In this document: positions 38,653 to 47,569 of the stretch, piece by piece | Numbering within the stretch: the first letter of the stretch is position 1 | Layout: each line of letters opens with the position of its first letter | Source: an uncultured Paracoccus sp. | Lineage (GTDB): Bacteria > Pseudomonadota > Alphaproteobacteria > Rhodobacterales > Rhodobacteraceae | Length of the DNA stretch: 64,000 bases | NCBI RefSeq assembly: GCF_937873615.1 | Contig: NZ_CALMYP010000057.1 | Coordinates: 1-64,000, forward strand | Direction: 5' to 3' | The notes under the pieces: model-generated | The model's input: only the letters and a program-made list of their open reading frames with translations | Databases searched by the model: none | What the model was told of the DNA's origin: nothing | Translations under genes and position numbers: made by a program

Positions 38653-40539
38653 ATGGGCTATCAGGATATCTATGCCGGCTGGAAGGCCGATCCGGAGGCA
38701 TTCTGGATGAAGGCCGCCGAGGCCATCGACTGGGTCAAACCGCCGTCGAAGGCCCTGTTCGACGAGAATGCACCGATCTACGAATGGTTTTCCGACGGGC
38801 TGGTCAATACCTGCTGGAACGCGGTCGACCGCCATGTCGAAGCCGGGCGCGGCGACCAGATCGCCATTTATCATGACAGTCCGATCACCAATGCCACCAA
38901 GGGCATCACCTTTTCCGAGTTGAAGACCCGCGTCGGCACCCTGGCCGGGGCGCTGCGCGCGCGCGGCGTCGAGAAGGGCGACCGCGTCATCATCTACATG
39001 CCGATGATCCCCCAGGCGATCGAGGCGATGCTGGCCTGCGCCCGGCTTGGCGCGATCCATTCCGTCGTGTTCGGCGGCTTTGCCGCGAACGAGCTGGCGG
39101 TGCGCATCGACGACGCCCAGCCCAAGGCGATCATCGCCGCTTCGGCCGGTCTCGAACCCGGGCGCGTGGTGCATTACAAGCCGCTGCTCGACCAGGCCAT
39201 CGAACTGGCCAGCCACAAGCCCGAATTCTGCGTCATCTTCCAGCGCGAGGAGGAGGTCGCCAAGCTGATCGAGGGCCGCGATTTCAACTGGTACGGCTTC
39301 CAATACGGCATCAAGCCGGTCGATTGCGTCCCGGTCGAGGGCAATCACCCGGCCTATATCCTTTACACCTCGGGCACGACCGGCCAGCCAAAGGGCGTGG
39401 TGCGCCCCACGGCGGGCCACCTGGTCGCGCTGGCATGGTCGATGGAGAATATCTACAAGATCGGCCCCGGCGACCGCTTCTGGGCGGCCTCGGATGTGGG
39501 CTGGGTCGTGGGTCACAGCTATATCTGCTATGGGCCGCTGATCGCCGGCGCGCAGACCGTGGTCTTCGAGGGCAAGCCCATCGGCACGCCCCATGCCGGC
39601 GTCTTCTGGCGCACCATCCAGAACAACCGCATCAAGAGCTTCTTCACCGCCCCCACCGCCATCCGCGCCATCCGCCGCGAAGACCCAGACGGCGAATATA
39701 TCCGCCGCTACAAGCTGCACGACCTGCAGGCCCTTTTCCTTGCCGGCGAACGCGCCGACCCCGAGACCATCGCCTGGGCGCAGAAGCATCTGGGCGTGCC
39801 GGTGATCGACCATTGGTGGCAGACCGAAACCGGCTGGGCCATCGCCGCCAACCCGATCGGGATCGAGGAATTGCCGGTCAAGCTGGGCAGTCCGACCGTG
39901 CCCATGCCCGGCTATGACGTGCAGGTGCTGGACGAGGGCGGAAATCCGGTTCCCGCTGGCACGCTCGGCGCCATCGCCATCAAGCTGCCCCTGCCGCCCG
40001 GCACGCTGGCGACGCTGTGGAATGCCGAGGATCGTTATCGCAAGTCGTATCTCTCGCATTTCCCCGGCTATTACGAGACAGGCGATGCGGGTTATCTGGA
40101 CGAGGACGGCTATCTTTACATCATGGCCCGCACCGATGACGTGATCAACGTCGCCGGCCACCGCCTGTCGACCGGCGCGATGGAGGAGGTGCTGGCCCGC
40201 CACCCGGATGTCGCCGAATGCGCGGTGATCGGCATCAGCGATCAGTTGAAGGGGCAATCGCCGCTCGGCTTCCTTTGCCTGAAGAAAGGCAGCACCACCC
40301 CGCCCGAGCAGGTCTTGCGCGACGTGGTGCGCATGGTCCGTGACGATATCGGCCCGGTTGCGGCCTTCAAGCTGGCGGTGATCGTGGACCGGCTGCCGAA
40401 GACGCGTTCGGGCAAGATCCTGCGCGCGACCATGGCCAAGATCGCCGACGGCGAGGACTACAAGATGCCCGCCACCATCGAGGATCCCGCCGTTCTGGAC
40501 GAGATCGCGGCGCATCTGAAGCAGGTCACGCTCGCCTGA
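38653..40539 (+). CDS. prpE: Propionyl-CoA synthetase
   Basis: The 628-residue acyl-CoA synthetase activates propionate (or acetate) through an acyl-adenylate. The ATP-binding motif is YTSGTTGQPKGVV, and the C-terminal lysine motif PKTRSGKILRAT is intact. It begins MGYQDIYAGWKADPEAFW, as PrpE proteins do; acetyl-CoA synthetases have a longer N-terminus. The ATG at 38653 follows AGGGAGGAG; an upstream ATG at 38638 is less likely. Other prp genes are absent, so the propionyl-CoA probably goes to the methylmalonyl or ethylmalonyl routes. Confidence 0.88.
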   Translation: MGYQDIYAGWKADPEAFWMKAAEAIDWVKPPSKALFDENAPIYEWFSDGLVNTCWNAVDRHVEAGRGDQIAIYHDSPITNATKGITFSELKTRVGTLAGALRARGVEKGDRVIIYMPMIPQAIEAMLACARLGAIHSVVFGGFAANELAVRIDDAQPKAIIAASAGLEPGRVVHYKPLLDQAIELASHKPEFCVIFQREEEVAKLIEGRDFNWYGFQYGIKPVDCVPVEGNHPAYILYTSGTTGQPKGVVRPTAGHLVALAWSMENIYKIGPGDRFWAASDVGWVVGHSYICYGPLIAGAQTVVFEGKPIGTPHAGVFWRTIQNNRIKSFFTAPTAIRAIRREDPDGEYIRRYKLHDLQALFLAGERADPETIAWAQKHLGVPVIDHWWQTETGWAIAANPIGIEELPVKLGSPTVPMPGYDVQVLDEGGNPVPAGTLGAIAIKLPLPPGTLATLWNAEDRYRKSYLSHFPGYYETGDAGYLDEDGYLYIMARTDDVINVAGHRLSTGAMEEVLARHPDVAECAVIGISDQLKGQSPLGFLCLKKGSTTPPEQVLRDVVRMVRDDIGPVAAFKLAVIVDRLPKTRSGKILRATMAKIADGEDYKMPATIEDPAVLDEIAAHLKQVTLA

Positions 40540-40563
40540 ATCCCGGCCCCGAATGTGAAACAT

Positions 40564-40586
40564 CCCGCCCGCGTCATGCGGACGGG
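40564..40586 (+). repeat. Hairpin after prpE
   Basis: CCCG-C-CCGC and GCGG-A-CGGG pair around GTCAT just downstream of the prpE stop. No T-run follows, so it may be an mRNA-stabilising or weak termination element. Confidence 0.4.
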
Positions 40587-40757
40587 AAGCGCCTGTCCCA
40601 GTTCCCTGCCGATGCCCGCCAGTCTTCTGATCGCACCTTAGCGGCCACCAGATATTGTGTTTGGGGGTCTATTCGGCCCAAATTGCGGGAATGACGCCCG
40701 CCAATCAAGCATTTTTTTGTTAACGGAGGCGGTTTCCCGTTTACCTTTTCAGCCGGC

Positions 40758-42224
40758 TCATAACAGCACCATCTGCGCCAATCCAAGAAAGGCAAAGAAA
40801 CCAACCACATCGGTTACGGTCGTCACAAAAGTGCCCGAGGCAAGGGCCGGGTCGGCACCGAATCTTTCCAGCGTCAGCGGCACCAGAATTCCCGCCAAAG
40901 CAGCGACAAAGAGGTTCACCACCATCGCGATGGAGATGACACTGGCCAGAGAGATTCCATCGAACCAGATCCAGGCCACCACCCCCATCACCAGGGCAAA
41001 GCAGATCCCGTTCAGCAATCCGACCACCGCCTCGCGCCCGACGACCCGCCAGACGTTCGAGCCGGTCAGGCTTTTCGTCGCCAGTGCCCGCACCGCCACG
41101 GTCAGCGTCTGCGTGCCGGCATTGCCGCCCATCGAGGCCACGATCGGCATCAGCACCGCCAGTGCCACGATCTGCGAGATCGTATCCTCGAACATGGCGA
41201 TCACGAAAGAGGCGAGGATCGCCGTCAGCAGGTTCACCGCCAGCCAGGGCAGGCGCTGACCCAGCGTCTCGATCACCGTATCCGAGATCGAGGATTCGTC
41301 GCCGACGCCGGCCAGGCGCAGGATGTCTTCCTCGTGCTCGTCGTCCAGCACTTCCATGGCATCGTCGATGGTGATGACACCGACCAGCCGGTCGTGTTCG
41401 TCGACCACGGGTTCCGAGATCAGGTGATACTGGTTGAAGGCATAAGCGACATCGGCCTCGTTCGCATAGGCGTCGATGGGGCGGAAACTTTCTTCCGCAA
41501 GGTCGCGCAGCGCCGTGTCGCGCCGTGCCGCCAGCAAACGGCCAAGCGCCACATAGCCAAGCGGATGCCGGCGCGGATCGACCAGGATCACATGGTAAAA
41601 CTGGTCCGGCAAATCCTCCTCGGCTCGCAGGTAGTCGATGGTATCGCCGACGGTCCAGTGTTCGGGCGCCGTCACGACCTCGGATTGCATCATCCGACCG
41701 GCGGAATATTCTGGATAAGTCAGCGATTGCTCGACCGCGGCCCGGTCGGATTCGTCGAGCGCGTCGAGAACCTTCTGCTGATCGTCCTCGTCCAACTCCT
41801 CGATCAGTTCGACGATATCGTCGCTGTCCATCTCGCGGACAGCCTCGGCCAGGGCCGATTTCGGCATCAGCTCGACGATTTCGTCGCGGATCGATTCGTC
41901 GATCTCCGACAGGATGTCGCCGTCGATCTCTCCGGACCAGAGCGACATGAAGATGCGCCGCCGCGCCGCCGAGAGATTCTCGATCACGTCGGCGATGTCG
42001 GCCGCGTGCATCGGCTCCAGCAGCTCGTTCAGCTTGGCCGGGTCTTCATCATCAATGGCATCGCGGATCTGGTCGAGCAGCGCGCGCGAGGGGGTGAAAT
42101 CGTCCTCCTCCTCGGGCGGTTCCGGCGGTTGCTCGGCTTCGGGGGATAGCTTGTCGGCCACGAGTTCGGGCTTTTCGGCGGCGTCGAGGCGCTGTTCGTC
42201 GTCCTGCATGGACCCCCCTGTCAT
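40758..42224 (-). CDS. mgtE: Magnesium transporter MgtE
   Basis: The 488-residue protein has an N-terminal MgtE_N helical domain (about 45-170) and a pair of CBS domains (about 175-300). Five C-terminal membrane helices follow, with the pore signature PIVASMGGNAGTQTLTV. The acidic cytosolic domains sense Mg2+ and close the pore. The start could also be an internal ATG at 42209 (MQDDEQRLD). It is convergent with prpE. Confidence 0.93.
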   Translation of the reverse strand: MTGGSMQDDEQRLDAAEKPELVADKLSPEAEQPPEPPEEEDDFTPSRALLDQIRDAIDDEDPAKLNELLEPMHAADIADVIENLSAARRRIFMSLWSGEIDGDILSEIDESIRDEIVELMPKSALAEAVREMDSDDIVELIEELDEDDQQKVLDALDESDRAAVEQSLTYPEYSAGRMMQSEVVTAPEHWTVGDTIDYLRAEEDLPDQFYHVILVDPRRHPLGYVALGRLLAARRDTALRDLAEESFRPIDAYANEADVAYAFNQYHLISEPVVDEHDRLVGVITIDDAMEVLDDEHEEDILRLAGVGDESSISDTVIETLGQRLPWLAVNLLTAILASFVIAMFEDTISQIVALAVLMPIVASMGGNAGTQTLTVAVRALATKSLTGSNVWRVVGREAVVGLLNGICFALVMGVVAWIWFDGISLASVISIAMVVNLFVAALAGILVPLTLERFGADPALASGTFVTTVTDVVGFFAFLGLAQMVLL

Positions 42225-42301
42225 GTCATTTGCATCGGCCTGCGGATCGGGCGACGGGGCCCGAGGACGATCTTAGAGAAGCCGCCCGCCGGGGGCAACG
42301 C

Positions 42302-43084
42302 TCAGCCGGCCAGAAGTGCCAGTGCTTCGGCGTGAATTTCGGGCGTGGCGGCGGCGATGATGCGCCCGCCGCCATGGGCCGGACCACCCTGCCAGTCGGT
42401 CACCACGCCACCAGCCGCCTGCACCACGGCAATCGGCGCGACCACGTCATAGGATTGCAAGCCGGCCTCGATCACCAGATCGACCTGACCGAGCGCGAGC
42501 AGCGCATAGCCATAGCAGTCCAGCCCATAGCGCGTCAGCCGCACCTGCCCGGCAACCCGGTGGAAAGCCGCGTAGTCCTCGGTCGAGCCGATTTCAGGGA
42601 AGGTGGTCAAAAGTGTCGCCTGGCCCAGTTCAACCCCCTTGCGGGTGGCCAGAGGCATCTCTCCGGCGGGCGAGGTGACGCGGGCGCGACCCAGCCCGCC
42701 CTCGAACCGCTCTCCGGTGAAGGCCTGGTCCACAATGCCATAGATCGGCCCGGTATCGTCCGTCAGGCCGATCAGCGTGCCCCAGCTCGGCGCGCCCGAG
42801 ATGAAGGCACGGGTGCCGTCGATGGGGTCCAGGACCCAGGTCAGGCCGGAGCGCCCGGCAAGAGAGCCGAATTCCTCGCCCAGGATCGCATCGTCGGGGC
42901 GACGCTCGGCCAATATGGCACGCATCGCCTGCTCACTGGCGCGATCCGCCTCGGTCACCGGGTCGAACCCGTCCGCGAGCTTGTTGTCAGGCCGCAATCC
43001 GGCGCTGCGGAATAGTGGCAAGGTCTGCCCACGGGCAGCATCGGCCATCGCCGCGGCAGTCTCGAAAATATCGGTGCGATCCAT
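42302..43084 (-). CDS. Inositol monophosphatase family phosphatase (HisN-like)
   Basis: The 260-residue metal-dependent phosphatase has the signatures DPVTEADRASE, GEEFG and WVLDPIDGTRAF with the aspartates that bind Mg2+, and a late LQSYDVVAPIAVVQAAGG. In alphaproteobacteria such proteins often serve as histidinol-phosphatase (HisN); inositol-phosphatase activity is the alternative. The start at 43084 (MDRTDIFETAA) fits the family. Confidence 0.85.
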   Translation of the reverse strand: MDRTDIFETAAAMADAARGQTLPLFRSAGLRPDNKLADGFDPVTEADRASEQAMRAILAERRPDDAILGEEFGSLAGRSGLTWVLDPIDGTRAFISGAPSWGTLIGLTDDTGPIYGIVDQAFTGERFEGGLGRARVTSPAGEMPLATRKGVELGQATLLTTFPEIGSTEDYAAFHRVAGQVRLTRYGLDCYGYALLALGQVDLVIEAGLQSYDVVAPIAVVQAAGGVVTDWQGGPAHGGGRIIAAATPEIHAEALALLAG

Positions 43085-43158
43085 TCCAATCCCCGTCCTG
43101 ACGCGCCGTTCATAGCGCGGAAAGACGGGGCAGAACAGGCGATGTCTGAATTGCCGCG

Positions 43159-43518
43159 TCAAGCGGCGTGCGACAGAACCCGGGCGAGTTCGAATATCTG
43201 GCGGCGCTGCGCCTCGGGCATGGCGTAATAGGCCCGGATCAGTTGCAGTGCCTCCTTGTTGGCCATGATATCGTCGCCGAGCGCCGCCGCCTCGCGACCC
43301 CCGTTCAACCCCTCGAAAAAGAAGCTGATGGGAACATCGAGCGCCGTGGAAATGTCCCACAGCCGCGACGCCGAAACCCGGTTCGCCCCGGTTTCGTATT
43401 TCTGGATCTGCTGAAACTTGATCCCGACCTGATCCGCCAGCTGCTGCTGGGTCATGCCAATCAACCAACGCCGATGGCGAATACGCGTGCCAACATGCAC
43501 ATCAACTTCGTGCTTCAT
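43159..43518 (-). CDS. XRE-family regulator
   Basis: The 119-residue protein has a Cro/CI helix-turn-helix (about 8-65; RWLIGMTQQQLADQVGIKFQQIQKYE) and a helical C-terminus typical of the PraR/RosR-like regulators of alphaproteobacteria. The ATG at 43518 has GAGAGG at a good distance. Those relatives control quorum sensing, adhesion or competitiveness genes in rhizobia; the role here is unknown. The upstream gap has TTAG-N8-CTAA at 43582-43597, a possible autoregulatory site. Confidence 0.82.
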   Translation of the reverse strand: MKHEVDVHVGTRIRHRRWLIGMTQQQLADQVGIKFQQIQKYETGANRVSASRLWDISTALDVPISFFFEGLNGGREAAALGDDIMANKEALQLIRAYYAMPEAQRRQIFELARVLSHAA

Positions 43519-43934
43519 AACCAACCTCTCACTAACTGATCAATTCCTAGACCAGGCAAGAGCCCCTGACGACTCCGTTAATTAGAAAACACGCTAAAGT
43601 TGACTAAAAGAACAGGGTCAATCGGCGTCTTGCCGCTTCAAATGCGCCATATGGGCGGAATTCAGCCGACCTTTTGCCCGAATCCTGCCCGTCTCGCCCG
43701 AATCAGCTCAGCACGACGCCCGATTCCCGGAACAAGGGCCACAAAGCGGCTTTCAGCCTTTTCTGCCACGCGTTGAGCTTACCAAGCGTCAACCAAGATA
43801 CCAGAAAGACCGCCCACACAGCGGCTCTCACATTATTTTGGCCTTCGCTTCCGTTGAAAACCTGCCATAATGCGCCAATATATACGCTTTACCGGCGCAT
43901 CCGCGCCGCCAACGCCAGTTATATGGAGAGTTTG
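43519..43934. other. Divergent regulatory region
   Basis: These ~415 bp lie between the XRE gene and the BI-1 family gene and show no coding frame I trust. They are AT-richer than the genes and contain the TTAG-N8-CTAA dyad (43582-43597). A frame open across its right part merely extends the BI-1 gene upstream. Confidence 0.45.
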
Positions 43935-44687
43935 ATGGCTGAATACGACACCCAGCGTCTGGCCCAGGCCCGGACGGGTGCCGCGACCCGTGCCGATATC
44001 GATGCCGGCCTTCGCGCGTACATGTCGAAGGTCTATGGGATCATGGCCACCGGCATGGCTGTGACCGCCTTCTTTGCCCTTGGGCTGAACATGCTTGCCG
44101 TTCAGGACGGCCAGCTGACCCAGATCGGTTACGCGGTCTACGCCTCGCCGCTGAAATGGGTGCTGATGTTCGCGCCCCTTCTGGTGGTGTTTGCCTTCGG
44201 TGCCGCCGTCTACAAGCTGTCGGCGCAAGCCGCGACGCTGATTTTCTACGGCTTTGCCGCGCTGATGGGCATGTCGATCAGCTGGATCTTCCTGCGCTAT
44301 ACCGGCACCTCGATCGCCTCGACCTTCTTCGCGACCGCCGCCGGCTTCGCGGGCCTGTCGCTTTACGGCTATACGACCAAGCGCGACCTGTCGGGCATGG
44401 GCTCGTTCCTGATGATGGGCCTGATCGGGCTGATCATCGCCTCGATCATCAACATCTTTCTGGCGTCGAGCGCGATGCAATTCGCGATCTCGGTCATCGG
44501 GGTGCTGATCTTCGCCGGCCTGACCGCCTATGACACCCAGCAGATCAAGAACACCTATCTGCAACTGCGCGATTCCGATCAGGAATTCCTGGGCAAGACC
44601 GCCATTCTTGGCGCGCTGAACCTCTATCTGGACTTCCTGAACCTGTTCATGTTCCTGCTGCAGTTCATGGGTTCCAGCAACGACTGA
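43935..44687 (+). CDS. Bax inhibitor-1/YccA family membrane protein
   Basis: The 250-residue protein has seven hydrophobic segments between residue 35 and the C-terminus and the family motif TAYDTQQIKNTY near 198-209. Family members are calcium-leak channels or modulators of membrane proteases (the YbhL/YccA group). The start at 43935 (MAEYDTQRLA) follows GGAGAG; an ATG four codons upstream is possible. A strong terminator follows. Confidence 0.88.
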   Translation: MAEYDTQRLAQARTGAATRADIDAGLRAYMSKVYGIMATGMAVTAFFALGLNMLAVQDGQLTQIGYAVYASPLKWVLMFAPLLVVFAFGAAVYKLSAQAATLIFYGFAALMGMSISWIFLRYTGTSIASTFFATAAGFAGLSLYGYTTKRDLSGMGSFLMMGLIGLIIASIINIFLASSAMQFAISVIGVLIFAGLTAYDTQQIKNTYLQLRDSDQEFLGKTAILGALNLYLDFLNLFMFLLQFMGSSND

Positions 44688-44706
44688 TCCGGTTTCCCGG
44701 AACGCG

Positions 44707-44734
44707 AAAGGCCCCGCATTTGCGGGGCCTTTTT
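44707..44734. terminator. Bidirectional intrinsic terminator
   Basis: The stem GGCCCCGCA/TGCGGGGCC (44710-44718, 44721-44729) is flanked by AAA on the left and five T on the right. It serves the BI-1 family gene and, on the other strand, possibly the end of the paa operon. Confidence 0.9.
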
Positions 44735-44753
44735 CATGGCGCGGGATGGCGCG

Positions 44754-46796
44754 TCAGTCCTTCGCCACCATGGTCAGCACGTCATATTGCGCCACCACCT
44801 CATCCTTCTGGTTGGTGACCCGGCAATCCCAGCGGACCTCGGCATGGCCGGCATTCTCGCGCGGATTGATCTCCTTGCAGGTCAGCCGGACCTGAAGGCT
44901 GTCGCCGAAATAGACCGGGGTCAGGAAGCGCAGGTTGTCGACGCCGTAATTCGCCAGCACCGGGCCGGGATCGGGATCGACGAACAGCCCCGCCGCGAAA
45001 GAGGCGATCAGATAGCCATGCGCCACGCGGTCGTCGAAGAACGGGTTCGCTTTGGCCGCCTCGCTGTCCATATGGGCATAGAAGGTGTCGCCGGTGAAAT
45101 GGGCGAAATGCTCGACATCGGCTTCGGTGACCTCGCGCGCCTTGGTGACGATCTGGTCGCCGATGCGCAGCTCCGCCACGGTCTTGCGGAAGGGATGCCT
45201 GTCGGCGCGGGTATCGGCGCCCTCGGACCAGATGCCGGTCACCGCGCTCAGCAGATGCGGGGCGCCCTGCACAGCCGTGCGCTGCATGTAATGCTTGACC
45301 GCGCGCATCCCCCCCAATTCCTCGCCACCGCCAGCCCGACCCGGCCCGCCATGCACCAGCGGCGCCAGAGGAGAGCCGTGCCCGGTCGAGGATTTCGCGC
45401 TGCGCCGGTTGCCGATCAGCACCCGGCCATGCATCGGTGCCATGCCGATCACCATCTCCTCGGCCACGTCCTTGCTGTCAGTGAAGACGGATGCCACCAG
45501 CGATCCCTTGCCGCGATGGGTCAGCGCCACCGCGTCCTCCACGCTGTCATAGGGCATCAGCGTGACCACCGGCCCGAAGGCCTCGACATCGTTCGCCGCC
45601 GCTTCCAGCGGGTTTTCGGCCAGCAGCACCACCGGGTTGATGAAGGCCCCCTTCCCGGCATCGCCCGAGGCCACGCGGACCTCGTCCGGGTCGCCGATCA
45701 CGATCCGCGACGTGGCTTTCAGATCGGCAATCCGCTCGCGCACCTCGTCGCGCTGATCGAGGCTGGCGAGCGGGCCCATCCGTGTCCCTTCGACCGCAGG
45801 ATCGCCGGCCACGGTCTTGCCCAGCTTGTCGGCAAGTGCGGCAATCACCGCCTCGATATGGCCTGCCGGCACGATGGCGCGGCGAATGGCGGTGCATTTC
45901 TGCCCGGCCTTGGAGGTCATCTCGCGCAGCACCTCGCGCACGAACAGGTCGAACTCCTCCGATCCCGGGCCGGCATCGGGGCCGAGGACCGAGGCATTCA
46001 GGCTGTCCGCCTCCATGGTGAAGCGCACCGAGTTTTCGACGATCGCGGGCGAGGTTTTCAGCATCCGCCCGGTCGAGGCAGAGCCGGTGAAGGTCACCAC
46101 GTCCTGACAGGTCACATGATCCAGCAGATCGCCGGCCGAGCCGGAAACCAGTTGCAGCGCCCCATCGGGCAGGATGCCCATATCCACGATGCGGCGCACC
46201 ATGAGTTCCGTCAGATAGGCGGTCTGGCTGGCCGGCTTCACCAGCGTGGGCATCCCGGCGATCAGCGTCGGTGCGATCTTTTCCAGCATCCCCCAGATCG
46301 GGAAGTTGAAGGCATTGATATGCACCGCCACGCCCTGCAAAGGCGTCAGGATATGCTGGCCGGAGAAGCTCGCATCCTTCGACAGCGGCTCGACCGCGCC
46401 ATCGGGGATCAGCTTCGCATTCGGCAATTCCCGCCGCGCCTTCGAGGCCAGCGTCAGAAGCGTGCCGATGCCGCCTTCGATATCGACCCAGCCATCGGCC
46501 CGCGTCGCCCCGGTCCAGAGGCTTTCGGCATAGAAATCCTCCTTCATCTCCAGCAGCTTCAGGCCGATCTCCTTCAACATCAGCGCGCGCTGATGGACGG
46601 TCATCGCGCGCAAGGCCCGCCCGCCCTTCCGGCGCCCGTAATCCAGCGCCGCCGCGTGATCCAGACCCGAGGCGTCGATCAGCGCCACCACCTCGCCCGT
46701 CGCGGCATTCAGCAGCGGCTGGCCGTCGCGGCTGCCGGCCCGCCATTCGCCGCAGAGATAGGATTGCAGCAGGCGCGGCGCGGTTTGCTTGTTCAT
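44754..46796 (-). CDS. paaZ: Oxepin-CoA hydrolase / aldehyde dehydrogenase PaaZ
   Basis: This 680-residue bifunctional enzyme opens the oxepin-CoA ring and oxidises the resulting aldehyde. Residues 1-520 form an aldehyde dehydrogenase with the catalytic cysteine in SKAGQKCTAIRRA. The last ~150 residues are a MaoC-type hydratase with FAHFTGDTFYAHMD. It is the last gene of the paa operon, 11 bp after the PaaA/PaaC-like gene. Confidence 0.94.
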   Translation of the reverse strand: MNKQTAPRLLQSYLCGEWRAGSRDGQPLLNAATGEVVALIDASGLDHAAALDYGRRKGGRALRAMTVHQRALMLKEIGLKLLEMKEDFYAESLWTGATRADGWVDIEGGIGTLLTLASKARRELPNAKLIPDGAVEPLSKDASFSGQHILTPLQGVAVHINAFNFPIWGMLEKIAPTLIAGMPTLVKPASQTAYLTELMVRRIVDMGILPDGALQLVSGSAGDLLDHVTCQDVVTFTGSASTGRMLKTSPAIVENSVRFTMEADSLNASVLGPDAGPGSEEFDLFVREVLREMTSKAGQKCTAIRRAIVPAGHIEAVIAALADKLGKTVAGDPAVEGTRMGPLASLDQRDEVRERIADLKATSRIVIGDPDEVRVASGDAGKGAFINPVVLLAENPLEAAANDVEAFGPVVTLMPYDSVEDAVALTHRGKGSLVASVFTDSKDVAEEMVIGMAPMHGRVLIGNRRSAKSSTGHGSPLAPLVHGGPGRAGGGEELGGMRAVKHYMQRTAVQGAPHLLSAVTGIWSEGADTRADRHPFRKTVAELRIGDQIVTKAREVTEADVEHFAHFTGDTFYAHMDSEAAKANPFFDDRVAHGYLIASFAAGLFVDPDPGPVLANYGVDNLRFLTPVYFGDSLQVRLTCKEINPRENAGHAEVRWDCRVTNQKDEVVAQYDVLTMVAKD

Positions 46797-46807
46797 TACT
46801 TTTCCTT

Positions 46808-47560
46808 TCAGCCCAGACCCAGCGGCGCCAGTGCCTCGCGCACGCGGCCCGCCCAGTCCTTGCGCATCGCGTCATTTTCGGTATGGCGCAGGCCGAAGCG
46901 GGCCTGAGTCTCATAGCGTTTCGAGGCCGATTGCCCGAACGACGCCTCGACCCTGGGCAGCCAGTATTGCACCGATTGCACGGCCTTGGCGCGGCCCTCG
47001 TCGCTTTCGACGATCTGGCGCAAGCCGGTCAGGCCGAGGTCGACATGACGCGCCTCGCGCGGGGCGATCTCTCGGAAGGTATCGGCCAGCGGCGCATAGC
47101 TGACGCGGGCGAATTCCTGCATCTGCACGCCGGTCGCCAGCCCCATCAGCACGTTCAGCACCACCGCATCGACATAGCCCTGCACCGGATAGTGAAAGAC
47201 CGACAGCCGCATGTCGTCGCCGTGGCGCGCGGCCTTCAGGTCGGCATCGCGACCCATCCGCGCCGCCCAGTCGTGGCGGTTGTCATAGCGCGCGGTATCG
47301 GCGCCGAATTCGCCCATCACCGCCAGCACCCGGCCGGCATGATCCAGCTTTTCCTGGGTGATCTTTGCCGCCGCGATCCGGTTCCTGATCCCCGGCGCGT
47401 CGTTGATGGTCTCGGCGAAACCCGCCGCGCCCGCCAACTCGCTGTCGATGAAGCTGGCCATCAGGCGCAGAAGCTCGCCCCGATAGCGCGCCGGCACATT
47501 GCCGGGCGAGGTCAGCTTGCCGCCCTTGGCCAGATAGTCCTCGATGCTCATATCCGTCAT
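46808..47560 (-). CDS. PaaA/PaaC-family ferritin-like protein (extra paralog)
   Basis: The 250-residue helical protein belongs to the phenylacetate-catabolism ferritin-like family (PaaA_PaaC). It lies between paaE and paaZ and is distinct from the paaA and paaC genes upstream. One diiron-type motif is intact (EARH in PREARHVDLGL). The other position reads QEKLDH, with one residue too many between Glu and His for a classical ExxH. It may be a modified oxygenase subunit, an assembly or protective factor, or inactive. Its role in the pathway is not known to me. Confidence 0.8.
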   Translation of the reverse strand: MTDMSIEDYLAKGGKLTSPGNVPARYRGELLRLMASFIDSELAGAAGFAETINDAPGIRNRIAAAKITQEKLDHAGRVLAVMGEFGADTARYDNRHDWAARMGRDADLKAARHGDDMRLSVFHYPVQGYVDAVVLNVLMGLATGVQMQEFARVSYAPLADTFREIAPREARHVDLGLTGLRQIVESDEGRAKAVQSVQYWLPRVEASFGQSASKRYETQARFGLRHTENDAMRKDWAGRVREALAPLGLG

Positions 47561-47569
47561 CGCCGCCCC

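Noticed and set aside
36132..40563. Two long minus-strand frames opposite maeB and prpE
   Set aside because: Shadows of well-supported genes, with no ribosome binding sites or known motifs.
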